NCBI RefSeq assembly: GCF_000621745.1
Contig: NZ_JHXK01000020.1
Coordinates: 93,620 to 157,619, forward strand
Source: Clostridium beijerinckii HUN142
GTDB taxonomy: Bacteria > Bacillota > Clostridia > Clostridiales > Clostridiaceae
Length of the DNA: 64,000 nucleotides
Direction: 5' to 3'
Each line of letters starts with the position of its first letter. The stretch's first letter is position 1. Under the pieces are notes generated by a model. The model searched no databases, had not been told where the DNA came from, and saw only the letters and a program-made list of their open reading frames with translations. Both the position numbers and the translations under genes were made by a program. Positions 18,502-28,800 of the stretch are shown here, piece after piece.

Positions 18502-18700
18502 TACGAAATTACATACATTTTTATTCCACAGGACTTATGAAATTTTCTCTAGAAAGTTCTAAGTAAAAGGTTGTGCCCATTGCTGCATGCTCCTCAAACA
18601 AGTTGATGACAAGCAGCAAACGGAACAACCTTTCACTAACAACTTTCAATAGCTCAATTTCAGATGCCTGTTTCACAAAAATGTATGTATTTCTGGTACA
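18502..18700. repeat. Element B, copy 1 (long hairpin)
   Basis: About 199 bp that folds end to end: CGAAATTACATACATTTTT at the left against AAAATGTATGTATTTCTGG at the right, with inner pairs AGTTCT(A)/ and AGGTTGTGCC against GGAACAACCT. Apex GCATGCTCC. It resembles the copy at 36575-36775. An open frame of 62 codons across it is incidental. Confidence 0.7.
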
Positions 18701-18838
18701 GGTACACATAAAAGTTTAAGGATAATGGGTAATAATTCTGCATATAAGTGAACTTATACATAATTTTTATTTATTGTATATATAGTGCCTGACCTAACTC
18801 ATATATGAAATTCCTAAATTGGGTGCCTATGAATATCC

Positions 18839-18893
18839 AATCTACAAAATTTCTAAAGCTTTAAGTTCATATCTTCACCAGAAATTATAAATA
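18839..18893. repeat. Element A fragment
   Basis: CTACAAAATTTCTAAAGC and TTAAGTTCATATCTTCACC followed by AGAAATTATAAATAT: the left flank of element A only, matching 37366-37425. The rest of the element is missing. Confidence 0.65.
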
Positions 18894-18992
18894 TTTTCAT
18901 AGTCCTGTGAAATAACAATGTTTCTCCTTTCGGTGGATTATTGCATAAGTCTAAGTTATATATTGTTTATCTTTAAATCTATTTTGATTTAA

Positions 18993-20567
18993 TTAAATCA
19001 ATCCATTCCTTTCTAGAAAATCTACAGCAACATCTTTAGGATCTTTTTTTAATTCATCTACTTCATAGTTTAATTCGCTCATTACATCATTATTAAGTAA
19101 ATCTCCTACTTCTTCTACAAGTGGTTGTATTTCAGGATATTTCTTTAATGTCTCAGCTCGTACAACCGGAACCGCATAATATGGGGGGAAGAAGTTTTTA
19201 TCATCTTTTAAAACACTTAAATCATATTTCTTTAATAATCCATCTGTTGAAAATGCATCTATAACATCACTTTCTTTATTCATTAAAGCTGCATATCTTG
19301 GACTACCATCTATGCCCACGGTATTCTTAAAATTCAAGCTATATTTTTTAGATAAACCTACTAGCCCATCTTCTCTATTTAGGAACTCTAAGGTTGTAGT
19401 CGCAGTAATGTCATTTGAAACTTTAGATAAGTCACTTATTGTTTTTAAATTATACTTTTTAGCAGTTTCTTTCGTTACAGCAAGTGTATAGGTATTATTA
19501 AATCCCATCTGTTTTAATACTTCTATATTATACTTATCTTTAAAATCTTTTTTTACTGTATTATAAACTTCTTCTACATCTGATATTGGTTTATACTTTA
19601 ATTCATCTCCATAGGCTGTACCCGTATAATCTACAGACATATCAACATCTCCATTTTGCATAGCTGAAAATATAACCTGAGTACCACCTAATGCAAATTT
19701 ACGATTAACTGAAATATCTGTTTTTCTTTCGATAAGCTCTGATAATATATTTCCTAAAATCTCTTGTTCAGTAAAGTCCTTGCTGCCGATTGTAATAACT
19801 TTTTTATTAGAAATCTTTTGAGATAATCCACTTACTGCAAAAATCCCAATAAGTACACATGCAGTGGCTGCTAATATACCCTTTTGTATTTTTCTAGCTC
19901 TTATTTTTGCTTCTTTGGATTTATTATTAGCTTTTTGTAAACTGATTGGTGTAACAAGTTTTTCCACAATACTAAATAATCCATCTACTAATAATGCTAA
20001 TACACATGCAGGTATTGCTCCTGCTAAAATTTGATAATTGTTAACAGTTCTTATACCAGAAAATACTAAATATCCTAGACCACCGCCACCAATGAAGGCT
20101 GCCATAGTCATAAGTCCTACTGCTGTAACTGCTGAAATTCTTATTCCTGACATTATTACTGGTAGTGCTAATGGAATTTGAACCTTAACTAAAACTTGAA
20201 ATTTAGTAAGTCCTATTCCCTTTGAAGCCTCTAGAATGTCTGAATTTATACTATCAATCCCTGTTGTTGTATTTTTTATAATTGGCAATAATGAGTATAG
20301 TACTACCATTACAATCGCTGGCGGTGTACCAATCCCTAAGAACGGTATTGCAAATCCTAGTAGTGCCATGCTTGGAATTGCTTGTACAACACTAGCTATT
20401 CCTAGTATTGGCTTGTTTAGTTTTTTCACATAGCTTGTAAGAATTCCTAGTGGCATACCAATTATTATAGCTATCCCAACTGATAATGCTGTAAGCTTAA
20501 TGTGTTCAAGCAGTAATGTAATTATCTGATCTTTTGATGTAAATATATAATTTAAAAATTCGTTCAT
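18993..20567 (-). CDS. Osmoprotectant ABC transporter permease fused to substrate-binding protein (OpuC type)
   Basis: 524 residues. Residues 1-215 are a BPD-type permease with the EAA loop (EASKGIGLTKFQVLVKVQIP); after another membrane segment (about 227-247) comes an OpuAC/ProX-like binding domain starting ITIGSKDFTEQEILG with GGTQVIFSAMQNGDVDM and DYTGTAYGDEL. Known fusions import glycine betaine, carnitine or choline. It follows the ATPase gene by one base, with AAGAGGTG overlapping the ATPase stop region, so the pair is one operon. The fused binding domain would be displayed outside the membrane. Confidence 0.9.
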   Translation of the reverse strand: MNEFLNYIFTSKDQIITLLLEHIKLTALSVGIAIIIGMPLGILTSYVKKLNKPILGIASVVQAIPSMALLGFAIPFLGIGTPPAIVMVVLYSLLPIIKNTTTGIDSINSDILEASKGIGLTKFQVLVKVQIPLALPVIMSGIRISAVTAVGLMTMAAFIGGGGLGYLVFSGIRTVNNYQILAGAIPACVLALLVDGLFSIVEKLVTPISLQKANNKSKEAKIRARKIQKGILAATACVLIGIFAVSGLSQKISNKKVITIGSKDFTEQEILGNILSELIERKTDISVNRKFALGGTQVIFSAMQNGDVDMSVDYTGTAYGDELKYKPISDVEEVYNTVKKDFKDKYNIEVLKQMGFNNTYTLAVTKETAKKYNLKTISDLSKVSNDITATTTLEFLNREDGLVGLSKKYSLNFKNTVGIDGSPRYAALMNKESDVIDAFSTDGLLKKYDLSVLKDDKNFFPPYYAVPVVRAETLKKYPEIQPLVEEVGDLLNNDVMSELNYEVDELKKDPKDVAVDFLERNGLI

Positions 20568-20568
20568 A

Positions 20569-21696
20569 CTAATTCACCTCTTCCATATCTAAAAACTGGC
20601 TACTTAGAGTTGTTACCAAGCTACTTTTGGTAATTATACCTTTTAAAACTCCAAAGTCATCAAGAACAGGTACTTGTCCTATTTTATGTTCCTTTACAAG
20701 TTCAAGAATATCTATAATAGAATCATCAGGCTCAACGCTTATAAATTTATTAGTCATTATCTCTTCTACCGGAATATTTCTATCAGTTTTATTTTGAATC
20801 TGTTTTGCTGTAATAATTCCTAAAAGATAATTTTCTTTATCTATAACCATTAAACTATCAACTTTTGAACTTCTCATTTTTTCAATACATCTTAAAAGTG
20901 ATGCATTTTTAAAACAGACAACAGGGTGATCAATCATTATATCCTTAGCTCTTATAAATTCAGGTGAAGACCATATTCTATTCTTCCCTATAAATTCACT
21001 TACAAAATCGTTTATAGGATTTTTAAGTATATTTTCAGGAGTATCATATTGTACAATCTCGCCTTTATTCATTATGCAAATCTTATCCGCTATTTTTATT
21101 GCTTCATCCATATCATGAGTTACAAACACAATAGTTCTTTTTAATTTACTCTGTAAATCAATTAACTCTTCTTGAAGCTGAACTCTAGTGATTGGGTCCA
21201 AAGCACTAAAAGGCTCGTCCATTAAAATTATTTCTGGATTAGTAGCAAAGGCTCTTGCAACTCCTACTCTCTGCTGCTGCCCACCACTAAGTTCTGTTGG
21301 ATATCTATCTAAAAAGTCATTGCTATTTAATCCGACCATATCCATAAGTTCAAGAGTTCTTTTTTCTATACTTACTTTGTTTAACTTTTCAACTTTAGGA
21401 ATCATCTCAATATTTTCTCTAATTGTAAGATGCGGAAACAATCCTGTCTGCTGTATCACATAGCCAATATTTCTTCTAAGTTTTATTACATCTTTTGATG
21501 CAATATCTTCTCCATTAATAAAAATCTTACCCGCTGTTGGCTTAATTAACCTATTTATCATTTTTAAGGTTGTGGTCTTTCCACATCCACTTGATCCTAT
21601 AATAGCAACAAGCTCTCCTCTATTTATCTTTAGTGTAATATCCTTGAGTATTGTTTTGTTTTTAAAATCTTTGCGAATATTTTTAAATTCTATCAA
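20569..21696 (-). CDS. opuCA: Osmoprotectant ABC transporter ATP-binding protein with CBS domains
   Basis: About 375 residues. ABC ATPase: Walker A GSSGCGKTT, signature LSGGQQQRVGVARA, Walker B IILMDEPFSALD, H-loop VFVTHDMDE. Two CBS domains fill the C-terminus (about 250-375); in OpuCA homologues these sense ionic strength or bind cyclic-di-AMP. The start is set at TTG 21696 (AAGGGAG 8 nt upstream), giving the usual beginning MIEFKNIRKDF; a GTG at 21705 overlaps the ribosome site. First gene of the opuC-type operon, next to a BusR-like regulator. Confidence 0.9.
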   Translation of the reverse strand: MIEFKNIRKDFKNKTILKDITLKINRGELVAIIGSSGCGKTTTLKMINRLIKPTAGKIFINGEDIASKDVIKLRRNIGYVIQQTGLFPHLTIRENIEMIPKVEKLNKVSIEKRTLELMDMVGLNSNDFLDRYPTELSGGQQQRVGVARAFATNPEIILMDEPFSALDPITRVQLQEELIDLQSKLKRTIVFVTHDMDEAIKIADKICIMNKGEIVQYDTPENILKNPINDFVSEFIGKNRIWSSPEFIRAKDIMIDHPVVCFKNASLLRCIEKMRSSKVDSLMVIDKENYLLGIITAKQIQNKTDRNIPVEEIMTNKFISVEPDDSIIDILELVKEHKIGQVPVLDDFGVLKGIITKSSLVTTLSSQFLDMEEVN

Positions 21697-21739
21697 AAAT
21701 TCCACTCCCTTCCCGTTAACAACCTTTTATCTATATACA

Positions 21740-21795
21740 AGTTGTTACTTTTTATAGTTTTAGTAACAACTTAATTGTAATATAAGGTTGTTACT
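21740..21795. promoter_or_regulatory. Operator cluster for the osmoprotectant operon (BusR-like sites)
   Basis: AGTTGTTACT (21740-21749) and its exact inverted repeat AGTAACAACT (21762-21771), starts 22 bp apart, plus a third half-site GTTGTTACT at 21787-21795. They lie 44-100 bp upstream of the ATPase start. A two-part site with fixed spacing fits what I recall for BusR, a tetramer reading paired motifs. Binding by the neighbouring regulator is inferred. Confidence 0.65.
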
Positions 21796-21981
21796 TTTGT
21801 CAAATTTGAACTCTTTTGCTTTTTGTGTTATAGAGTTTCACATTGAAAATTTGAGATACTATAAAGAGCGAAATTAGCTAAATATTGATAAGCTCTTGAA
21901 TCATAACATTCAATAGGCATTGGAAGTGAGCTGTTATATACTTAATTTTGATTTGGATTCAGCTTTTTAACGATAAAATTA

Positions 21982-22038
21982 TAACGGGTAATATATTAAC
22001 CATTTTTATAATCTAAATGATTAATATATTACCCGTTA
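21982..22038 (-). terminator. Terminator of the BusR-like gene
   Basis: 18-bp perfect stem TAACGGGTAATATATTAA and complement, 21-nt loop, followed on the minus strand by TAATTTTATCG. 21 bp past the regulator stop. Confidence 0.75.
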
Positions 22039-22058
22039 CAAATTAATTCAGAGATATA

Positions 22059-22685
22059 TTATGGATATAAGAATTTATTTACTCTCTCATAGCAGCTTTC
22101 ATCACCGACAAAATAAAAGATATCATTATCGCGTAGCACAGCATATGGCCCTGGTGACATTTCTAGGCATCCATTTCTTTTGATACATACAATTGTTGCA
22201 GAGGTATTATGCCAAAAATTAATTTCAGCTACATTTTTATCTATGTATGGGGTTTCCTTAGTTATACGTATCTCAAATGGTATGAATGGATTTATGGACT
22301 TAAATCTATCAGTCCTATCTAACAAATCAATTATTTGTTCTCTTAATAAATCATTTTCTTTTTTCTGCTCTTCTAATTTATCTAATATATCATTTCTTAA
22401 ATCATTAACCGTCTTAACATCATTATACTGCTTGATAAATTTCATGGCATTTTCAGTTGATTTTATTATTACACCACTGCCCTTATTGGCATCTACAATA
22501 TCAACATCCGCAAGTATTGCTATGGCTCTTCTAGCCGTTTCTGCTGAAACTCCATATTGACTTGCAAGTACAGAACGTGCATATATTTTTTCACCAACTT
22601 GATAATGTCCACTTGCTATTTTTGAAGCAATATCTGTGGCAATCTGTTGATAAACAGGACTAACTATTCTTATTTTTTTTTCCAT
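22059..22685 (-). CDS. GntR-type regulator with RCK_C domain (BusR-like)
   Basis: 208 residues: N-terminal winged helix of the GntR/YhcF kind (PVYQQIATDIASKIASGHYQ, GVSAETARRAIAIL), a coiled coil (about 95-130, LDKLEEQKKENDLLREQII), and a C-terminal TrkA-C/RCK_C fold (about 135-208, ending GDESCYERVNKFLYP). That architecture and length match BusR, the cyclic-di-AMP-dependent repressor of glycine betaine uptake in lactic acid bacteria. Location beside an OpuC-type operon with a two-part palindrome supports the same role. Ligand and repression are inferred. Confidence 0.85.
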   Translation of the reverse strand: MEKKIRIVSPVYQQIATDIASKIASGHYQVGEKIYARSVLASQYGVSAETARRAIAILADVDIVDANKGSGVIIKSTENAMKFIKQYNDVKTVNDLRNDILDKLEEQKKENDLLREQIIDLLDRTDRFKSINPFIPFEIRITKETPYIDKNVAEINFWHNTSATIVCIKRNGCLEMSPGPYAVLRDNDIFYFVGDESCYERVNKFLYP

Positions 22686-22717
22686 CTTTGCTTCTATCCT
22701 CTTATTAAAATTAATTT

Positions 22718-22759
22718 AAATACCTTTGAAAATATTATGGAATACTTTCAAAGGTATTT
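22718..22759 (-). terminator. Stem-loop between deacetylase and BusR-like genes
   Basis: 14-bp perfect stem AAATACCTTTGAAA / TTTCAAAGGTATTT; minus-strand continuation AAATTAATTTTAATAAG. It lies just 33 bp before the regulator start, so it either ends the deacetylase transcript or acts as a leader hairpin for the regulator. Confidence 0.65.
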
Positions 22760-22904
22760 TATCATATATTTTTATTTTCTGCTATTCTTCTTAATTTATC
22801 ATAACTTAACTTCACATAATTTATAAAATACTGAGAATCAAAACCTTATAAATTTTAAATCCTAAATAAATAACAAAAAACTTTCATAACTGCACTATTA
22901 AGTT

Positions 22905-23831
22905 TTATTTAAAAGTCCTAAATTCATACCCTTGGCTCTTTAAATACTCTATTATTCCTGGTAATGCTTTAGCTGTTTCTTCTTTACCATATGTGTCATG
23001 CATTAATAATACTACTTTTGTCTTGTTTCCAACAGTATTCTTAACCTCTTCTGTTAATTGATCCGCATTTTTACGAGGACCTTCTGCATCTTTTGATAAT
23101 GCATTCCAATCTACATAATGATAATCTTTTTCCTTCATTATTTTATCTACTTCTCCAGTATTCTTCCAAGACATATGTCCCCCTGGAAATCTAATTGCTC
23201 TTGTAGAAAAATCTTCTCCTAAAACTTTCTTTAAAGACTCATTAGTTTTATTAATTTCAGACATGAAATTATTTGTGTTAACACTTCCATTAGGATATAA
23301 GTACTTGTAATTATGTGAATATGAATGATTTCCTATAGCATGTCCTTCTTCAACTTCCTGCTTTAGCAAATTTCTATTAGTTTCGCTTTTGTCTATTGCT
23401 TTTCCAAGAACAAAAAAAGTTGCTTTTACATTTTCATCCTTAAGAGTATTTAATATTGATGGAGTATTAGTTTCAGATGGTCCGTCATCAAAAGATAAGT
23501 AAACTACTTTTTTACCATTAGTATCTTCTGTTTTCTGATCTTTCATCTTTGGATTTAAAAACTTTTCTACATCTGCAACATCATCAACATTAGAATCACT
23601 TTGTACCTCAGCGTTTGTATCATCTTCTTTGGTTTTATTAGCTTCATCATCTTGATTTGACCCAACAGCTTCATTAGATGCAAGTGCTTGTACATTTTTA
23701 TCTTTTCCAAAAAATTTATCATCTATTATAGAGGCAACTAAACCTCCCAATGCTACAATTATAATGGTTAAAATTAATATCCTCTTTCTTCTTATGCGAA
23801 CATTTTTATTATATCTGTAATTGTTTTTCAT
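22905..23831 (-). CDS. Polysaccharide deacetylase (NodB domain), membrane-anchored
   Basis: 308 residues: one N-terminal membrane segment (about 16-36), a low-complexity acidic linker rich in D/E/N/K (about 50-105), then the NodB domain. Catalytic motifs are complete: YLSFDDGPSE, GNHSYSHN, RFPGGHMSW, VDWN and LLMHDTYGKEET. Family members remove acetyl groups from peptidoglycan or chitin-like sugars outside the cell, consistent with the anchor. Monocistronic with a terminator-like hairpin downstream. Confidence 0.92.
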   Translation of the reverse strand: MKNNYRYNKNVRIRRKRILILTIIIVALGGLVASIIDDKFFGKDKNVQALASNEAVGSNQDDEANKTKEDDTNAEVQSDSNVDDVADVEKFLNPKMKDQKTEDTNGKKVVYLSFDDGPSETNTPSILNTLKDENVKATFFVLGKAIDKSETNRNLLKQEVEEGHAIGNHSYSHNYKYLYPNGSVNTNNFMSEINKTNESLKKVLGEDFSTRAIRFPGGHMSWKNTGEVDKIMKEKDYHYVDWNALSKDAEGPRKNADQLTEEVKNTVGNKTKVVLLMHDTYGKEETAKALPGIIEYLKSQGYEFRTFK

Positions 23832-24154
23832 TTCCTTATCCCCTCGTATTTCCTATTATATACAATATTATTCCATAATTATAATTTAACTATTAAAAAT
23901 TATACATCATTATATGAGAAAATTGTATCATATAACAATAATCGCCAAAATATTTTTTTCATTACGTGCAAAAACAAACACCTCCATAAGCCATATCACT
24001 ATTTTAATTCAAAATACTTAATTATTTGTAACAAAAATATTACAATTTATTAACTTGGTTATTTTCCGTAATATATTGCAAGAATTTTAACAGTAATTGT
24101 GAAATATGTATTGTAAATTTCAGCATATATATTACATAAAATAAAAAAAGCTGA

Positions 24155-24180
24155 AATAACCTATTATTTTTTAGGTTATT
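24155..24180 (-). terminator. Terminator of the RND efflux operon
   Basis: 9-bp stem AATAACCTA / TAGGTTATT with an 8-nt loop; minus-strand continuation TCAGCTTTTTTTATTTTATG. It lies beyond element A copy 3, so the element is transcribed as the 3' untranslated region of the operon. Confidence 0.75.
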
Positions 24181-24227
24181 CCAACTATTTTTTAAATTAA
24201 TCCTATGTTATTTAGTTGCATTTCCAT

Positions 24228-24470
24228 ATAGATATCTAATTTAAGTTCATATCTTCACCAGAAATCATAAATATATTTGTGGAGAAAACATTTGAAAATG
24301 AGCTGTTAAAGATTCTTAGCTGTAGGTTGTTCCATTTTAGCTTGTCAAACTGAAAGTTGGAGCATGCTAAAATGGATACAACCTGCCGCTTAGAACCTTC
24401 AGCGATATTTTCATAGCTTTTCGGAATCAAAATATTTATGATTTCGGCAAGTTATCCCATAAAATTAGTT
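24228..24470. repeat. Element A, copy 3 (internally deleted, joined to the TolC-like gene)
   Basis: Begins ATAGATA, then skips about 60 bp of the left flank to TTTAAGTTCATATCTTCACC; the hairpin core is intact (TAGGTTGTTCCATTTTAGC ... GCTAAAATGGATACAACCT). The right flank is recognisable through CATAAAATTAGTT and then runs directly into the coding sequence of the TolC-like gene. Confidence 0.82.
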
Positions 24471-25814
24471 ACTGCTAAGTACCCAAGGTTTTTCAATACT
24501 ATTTTTTAATATATTATAAGTATTGATAAGATTAATCAGTGAATTATCTAAATCCTTACTCTTTAGAAGTTCAGCTTTGTAGTCATTGTCAGTTATTATT
24601 CCTAAATCTACTTTCGCTTTTAGAGACCTAAGCTTTGTATTATTAGATATAATCTGCTCATTTAGCCTCTTTATCTGATTTTCCAAGTCACATAAAGTTG
24701 AATAATTCTCTTTTAATACATTTTTAAGACTTTTCTTTGAATCATCTAATTTAACCTTAGCTTCTGCTAAACTGTATCTACCTTCTAAATAGGATTGATA
24801 ATTATTAAATGCATTTAAGTATTGCTGCACATAGCTAACAATGGCTAAACAATATTCCTGAGTATTGAAAGTTTTGTTGCCATCACCATCAATCTCATAA
24901 TAATCATTTTTATTAACCTTCACTACTTTATTTTCATAGTAACTAAGTTTATTCATATCCGCTTCTCTTAATCCATGCATATACTCATCAGTAAGTTTAA
25001 TAATTTCATCATTATACTTTAAATAACTATCTATTTTATCATCTAAATATTCATCTAGCGAGCCATCTATTTTTAATATTTCATAACTAATACTTGAATC
25101 CAATGTATAATCTGATAAATTTAAATTTGTTAATACTCCTAAATAATCTAAATTATTTTTTAATGAGTTTTCTTTAGCCTTTATCTCATCTTGTGCCTTA
25201 TTCAATTCAATCTGCTTGTCCTCTAACTGATTAGGAATCGCAAGCCCTACTGAAACTTTCATTTTTAAAGCATCTAAATCATTATTTTTGATTTCTGAAC
25301 CTGTTTTTAATTTGTCTATATCTATCTTTTTTAAGATTATTGCATTATACCTCTTTGTAACATCATTTGTTATTTGATCCTGCAAAAAAGCTTCTGACTG
25401 AGCAGTTTGTTTCTTTTGAAGTTTAAGCTTATCAGATTGAAAATCATCTACTGTATCATTGCCAGTCTTCAATTTATTATCTTCATAAAAATCATCTTTT
25501 TCATCCTGAAGATCCAATTTATCATCATACAGTTTTAATTCTTTTTCTTTCAATGCTAACTTATCACTGTTATCAACAGCAGATTTTATAAGCTCATCTA
25601 AAGTAATAACCTTCTTTATTTTGCTAGTTTGTCCACCCAAAGTATTAGCATTTTCACCTGATGTACTAGAATTTAATATTATAGAATTATTTTTGTCTGT
25701 CACTCCTTTTGCATTTTCAGCTGCAAAAGCAGGAATAATACCTCCATTAATCATGCTAACTGTAATACCAGCTGCAATTACTTTATTTATCTTCTTATTC
25801 ATTCTCGCCTTCAT
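24465..25814 (-). CDS. TolC-like (outer membrane efflux-type) secreted protein of RND operon
   Basis: 449 residues with a signal peptide (about 1-31, cleavage after AFAA) and long alpha-helical coiled-coil stretches rich in K/L/D/N, including LDELIKSAVDNSDKLALKEKELKLYDDKL at the position of the first TolC repeat. Gram-positive bacteria lack an outer membrane, so its role with the RND pump is unclear. It starts inside the RND gene's last codons (20-bp overlap; GGAGGAGG upstream of ATG 25814). Its stop codon and last residue fall in element A copy 3, so the natural C-terminus may have been changed. Confidence 0.75.
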   Translation of the reverse strand: MKARMNKKINKVIAAGITVSMINGGIIPAFAAENAKGVTDKNNSIILNSSTSGENANTLGGQTSKIKKVITLDELIKSAVDNSDKLALKEKELKLYDDKLDLQDEKDDFYEDNKLKTGNDTVDDFQSDKLKLQKKQTAQSEAFLQDQITNDVTKRYNAIILKKIDIDKLKTGSEIKNNDLDALKMKVSVGLAIPNQLEDKQIELNKAQDEIKAKENSLKNNLDYLGVLTNLNLSDYTLDSSISYEILKIDGSLDEYLDDKIDSYLKYNDEIIKLTDEYMHGLREADMNKLSYYENKVVKVNKNDYYEIDGDGNKTFNTQEYCLAIVSYVQQYLNAFNNYQSYLEGRYSLAEAKVKLDDSKKSLKNVLKENYSTLCDLENQIKRLNEQIISNNTKLRSLKAKVDLGIITDNDYKAELLKSKDLDNSLINLINTYNILKNSIEKPWVLSSN

Positions 25815-28800
25815 TAATAATTTCCTCCTCCTGTATTTCTACTTCTTTACTGTCTAGAACAATTTTATTTTCAGGCTTTTTGTCTACTTTATACCAAGAA
25901 GCATAAATAGCAGGAAGTACAAACAAGGTTAAGATAGTTGCAACAAATAATCCTCCACTCATTGCCACTGCCATAGGACCCCAGAAAGTATTTTTAATTA
26001 ATGGTAACATCCCTAAAATTGCAGCTACAGCAGTTAAGATAATTGGCCTAAATCTTAAGATAGTTGAATCTATAATAGCTTCACGGATAGATTCTCCACT
26101 CTTAATATGATTTGCAATTTGATCAACTAAGATGACAGAATTTCTTATAATTATACCCATTAGTGCTAAAATACCTAACACTACGACAAACCCCATTGGA
26201 CTATTAAGCATAAGTAACGCTAATGTTACTCCTATTATTCCAAGTGGTGCTGTAAGTAATGTCATTATCATTTTGGGTACGTTTTGGAGTTGAAGCATCA
26301 ATAGAATTACCATTAAAACTATCATAATAGGAACTACCTCTCTAACCTGAGCCAGTCCTTTATTGCTTCTTTCAAGAGCTCCACCCATATCTATGCTGTA
26401 TCCTGAAGGAAGGGTCTTTCGTAAATCTTCAAGCTGATCGTATATATTTGTTTCTGCATCATTTCCTGTTATACCTGGTAATACTTCTGCTTGGACTGTT
26501 ATAGTCGGTTTTAAATCTCTTCTTACTATATAGCCATCTTCAGCATCATAATTTATTTTAGCAATTTGATCCATTGGTATAAAACCGCCACTTGGTATTG
26601 GAATATTTATATTCTTTATATAACCAAGATCATTAATGTTAACTGAATCCATTTTAACTACTATATCTACCGTCTTATCATCTTGTCTAAATTGAGATAC
26701 TGTAGTGCCTGACAATTGTCCTTGCAAAAATAACGAAATTTGTTGACTGTCTAAACCAAGTGCCCTAGCTTTATCCTGGTCAACTTCAATAGACATTGCT
26801 TTTGTTTTTTCAAACCAGTCGAAATTGATATTGTATAATTTCGGATTAGATGCCATGGCATCTCGTACTTTTGCTGCAATTTCACGTACTTTATCATTAT
26901 CATAACCTGTAACCATAAACATGACAGGATAGTTGCTAGGAGGACCATTTTGGATAACCTTTATGTGACTTTGAATATTTTCAAACCCGCTATCAAGTAA
27001 TTGCTGAACATTCTTATTTACCCTTTCTCTTGCTGCAATATCTTTCGTTAATATAACAAACTGTGCAACATTGCTATTTTGTGAGGCAGGCTCTAAAGAC
27101 AAAACAAATCGTGGAGCACCTCTTCCAACATAATAAGAATAATTAACAATGTCTTTATCTCCTTTTAATGCTTCCGATAAACGATCTGCTGCTTCCTGTG
27201 TTGCACTAATTGATGAACCTTGAGGTAATGTCATATCTACTAAAAGTTCAGGCCTTGTTGCCGCTGGGAAGAACTCTTTTTGAACATAATGTGAAAGTGC
27301 ATAACCAGAAGTACAAAACAATATTATTGTTGTTGTTATGACTAATTTTCTATGGTTTAAGCACCAATTTAAAACGCTACGAAATTTATTATAAAACTTG
27401 CTGTCATATACATCAGATTTTTTATTTTCATTATTTTTAATTTTTATCAAATCAAAACCCAATACTGGAACAAAGCAAACCGAAACAACCCATGAGAAAA
27501 GCAATGATATGGTAACTACAGTAAACACGCTTCCAGTATATTCAGATGCACTTCCCTTAGAAAATCCTATTGGTGTAAAAGCAGAACAAGTTATCAATGT
27601 ACCTGTAAGCATAGGAAAAGCTGTTGATGTAAAAGCGAAACAACCTGCTCTAAACCTATCCCATCCTTCCTCAAGTTTAACTGACATCATTTCAATTGCT
27701 ATAATTGCATCATCAACCAATAGTCCTAGTGCAATTATTAAAGCTCCAAGTGATACTTTATGAAGCGGAATCCCCAAAAAGTACATTCCAACAAACACTC
27801 CTGCAATAACCAGTGGAATTGATATTGCAACTACTAATCCTGTCCTGAAACCTAAGCTTACAAAACTTACTACCATTACTATAACAAGAGCTAAAACAAA
27901 AGTTTCTAAGAAATCATTAATAGAATCTGTAACAGCCTCAGGCTGATTAGCTACCTGATCTATATTTAATCCAAGAGGTAAATCGTTTTTAATCTCATCT
28001 AGTGTTTTGTCTAAATTTTTACCTAAGTTTAGAACATTTCCTCCCTTCTCCATAGAAACTGCAATTCCTATTGATTCCTTTCCATTAAAAAACATTTTAG
28101 GATCTGGAGGATCAGAATAACCTCGTGTAATACTTGCTATATCTCCTAAACGAAAGGTTTGATTACCTGCTTTGATTGGTAAGTTTGAGATATTATCAAC
28201 ATTATCAAACATTCCACTTACTCTAAGATAAACATTATCTGTTGACGTCTGAATCATTCCAGATGGTATAACAGAATTCTGTGTCTGTAGAGCACTGCTG
28301 ATTGTATTCGGACTAATACCAAGCTGCGCCATTTTAGTATTTTCTATCTGAATAGATATTTTTTCTGTTTGAACACCTATTAAGTCAACTTTTTTAACAT
28401 CCTTTACATTTAATAAAGTCCTTCTAATATTCTCTGCTTTTTCTCTCATTTCTTCATAAGTATAGCCATCAGATGTTAATGCATAAACACAACCATACAC
28501 ATCATCATATCTATCATTGAAATTAGGGCCAACTATATTTGATGGCAAGGTACCTTTCATATCATTAATGTCATTACGAACTTCAACCCAAGTGTCTCTA
28601 ATTTTATCTGAAGCCACGTCATCTTTTAAATCAATGAAAATAACTGATCTACCAGGAAAAGAGTAACTTTTTATATAGTCCTTATTAGGTATATCTTGAA
28701 GTCTTCTCTCTATTTTATCTGTAACCTGCTCTTCAACCTGACTTGCAGTTGAACCTGGCCAAACGACAGTTATGTACATCTCACGAATAGTAAATTCAGG

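Noticed and set aside
18521..18709. 62-codon minus-strand open frame
   Set aside because: Lies wholly in the element B hairpin, no ribosome site; explained by the repeat.
24236..24430. 64-codon minus-strand frame beginning MIPKSYENIAEGSK
   Set aside because: The same peptide start appears at 54743-54934 only because both are element A copies; no ribosome site and the frame is not kept in other copies.
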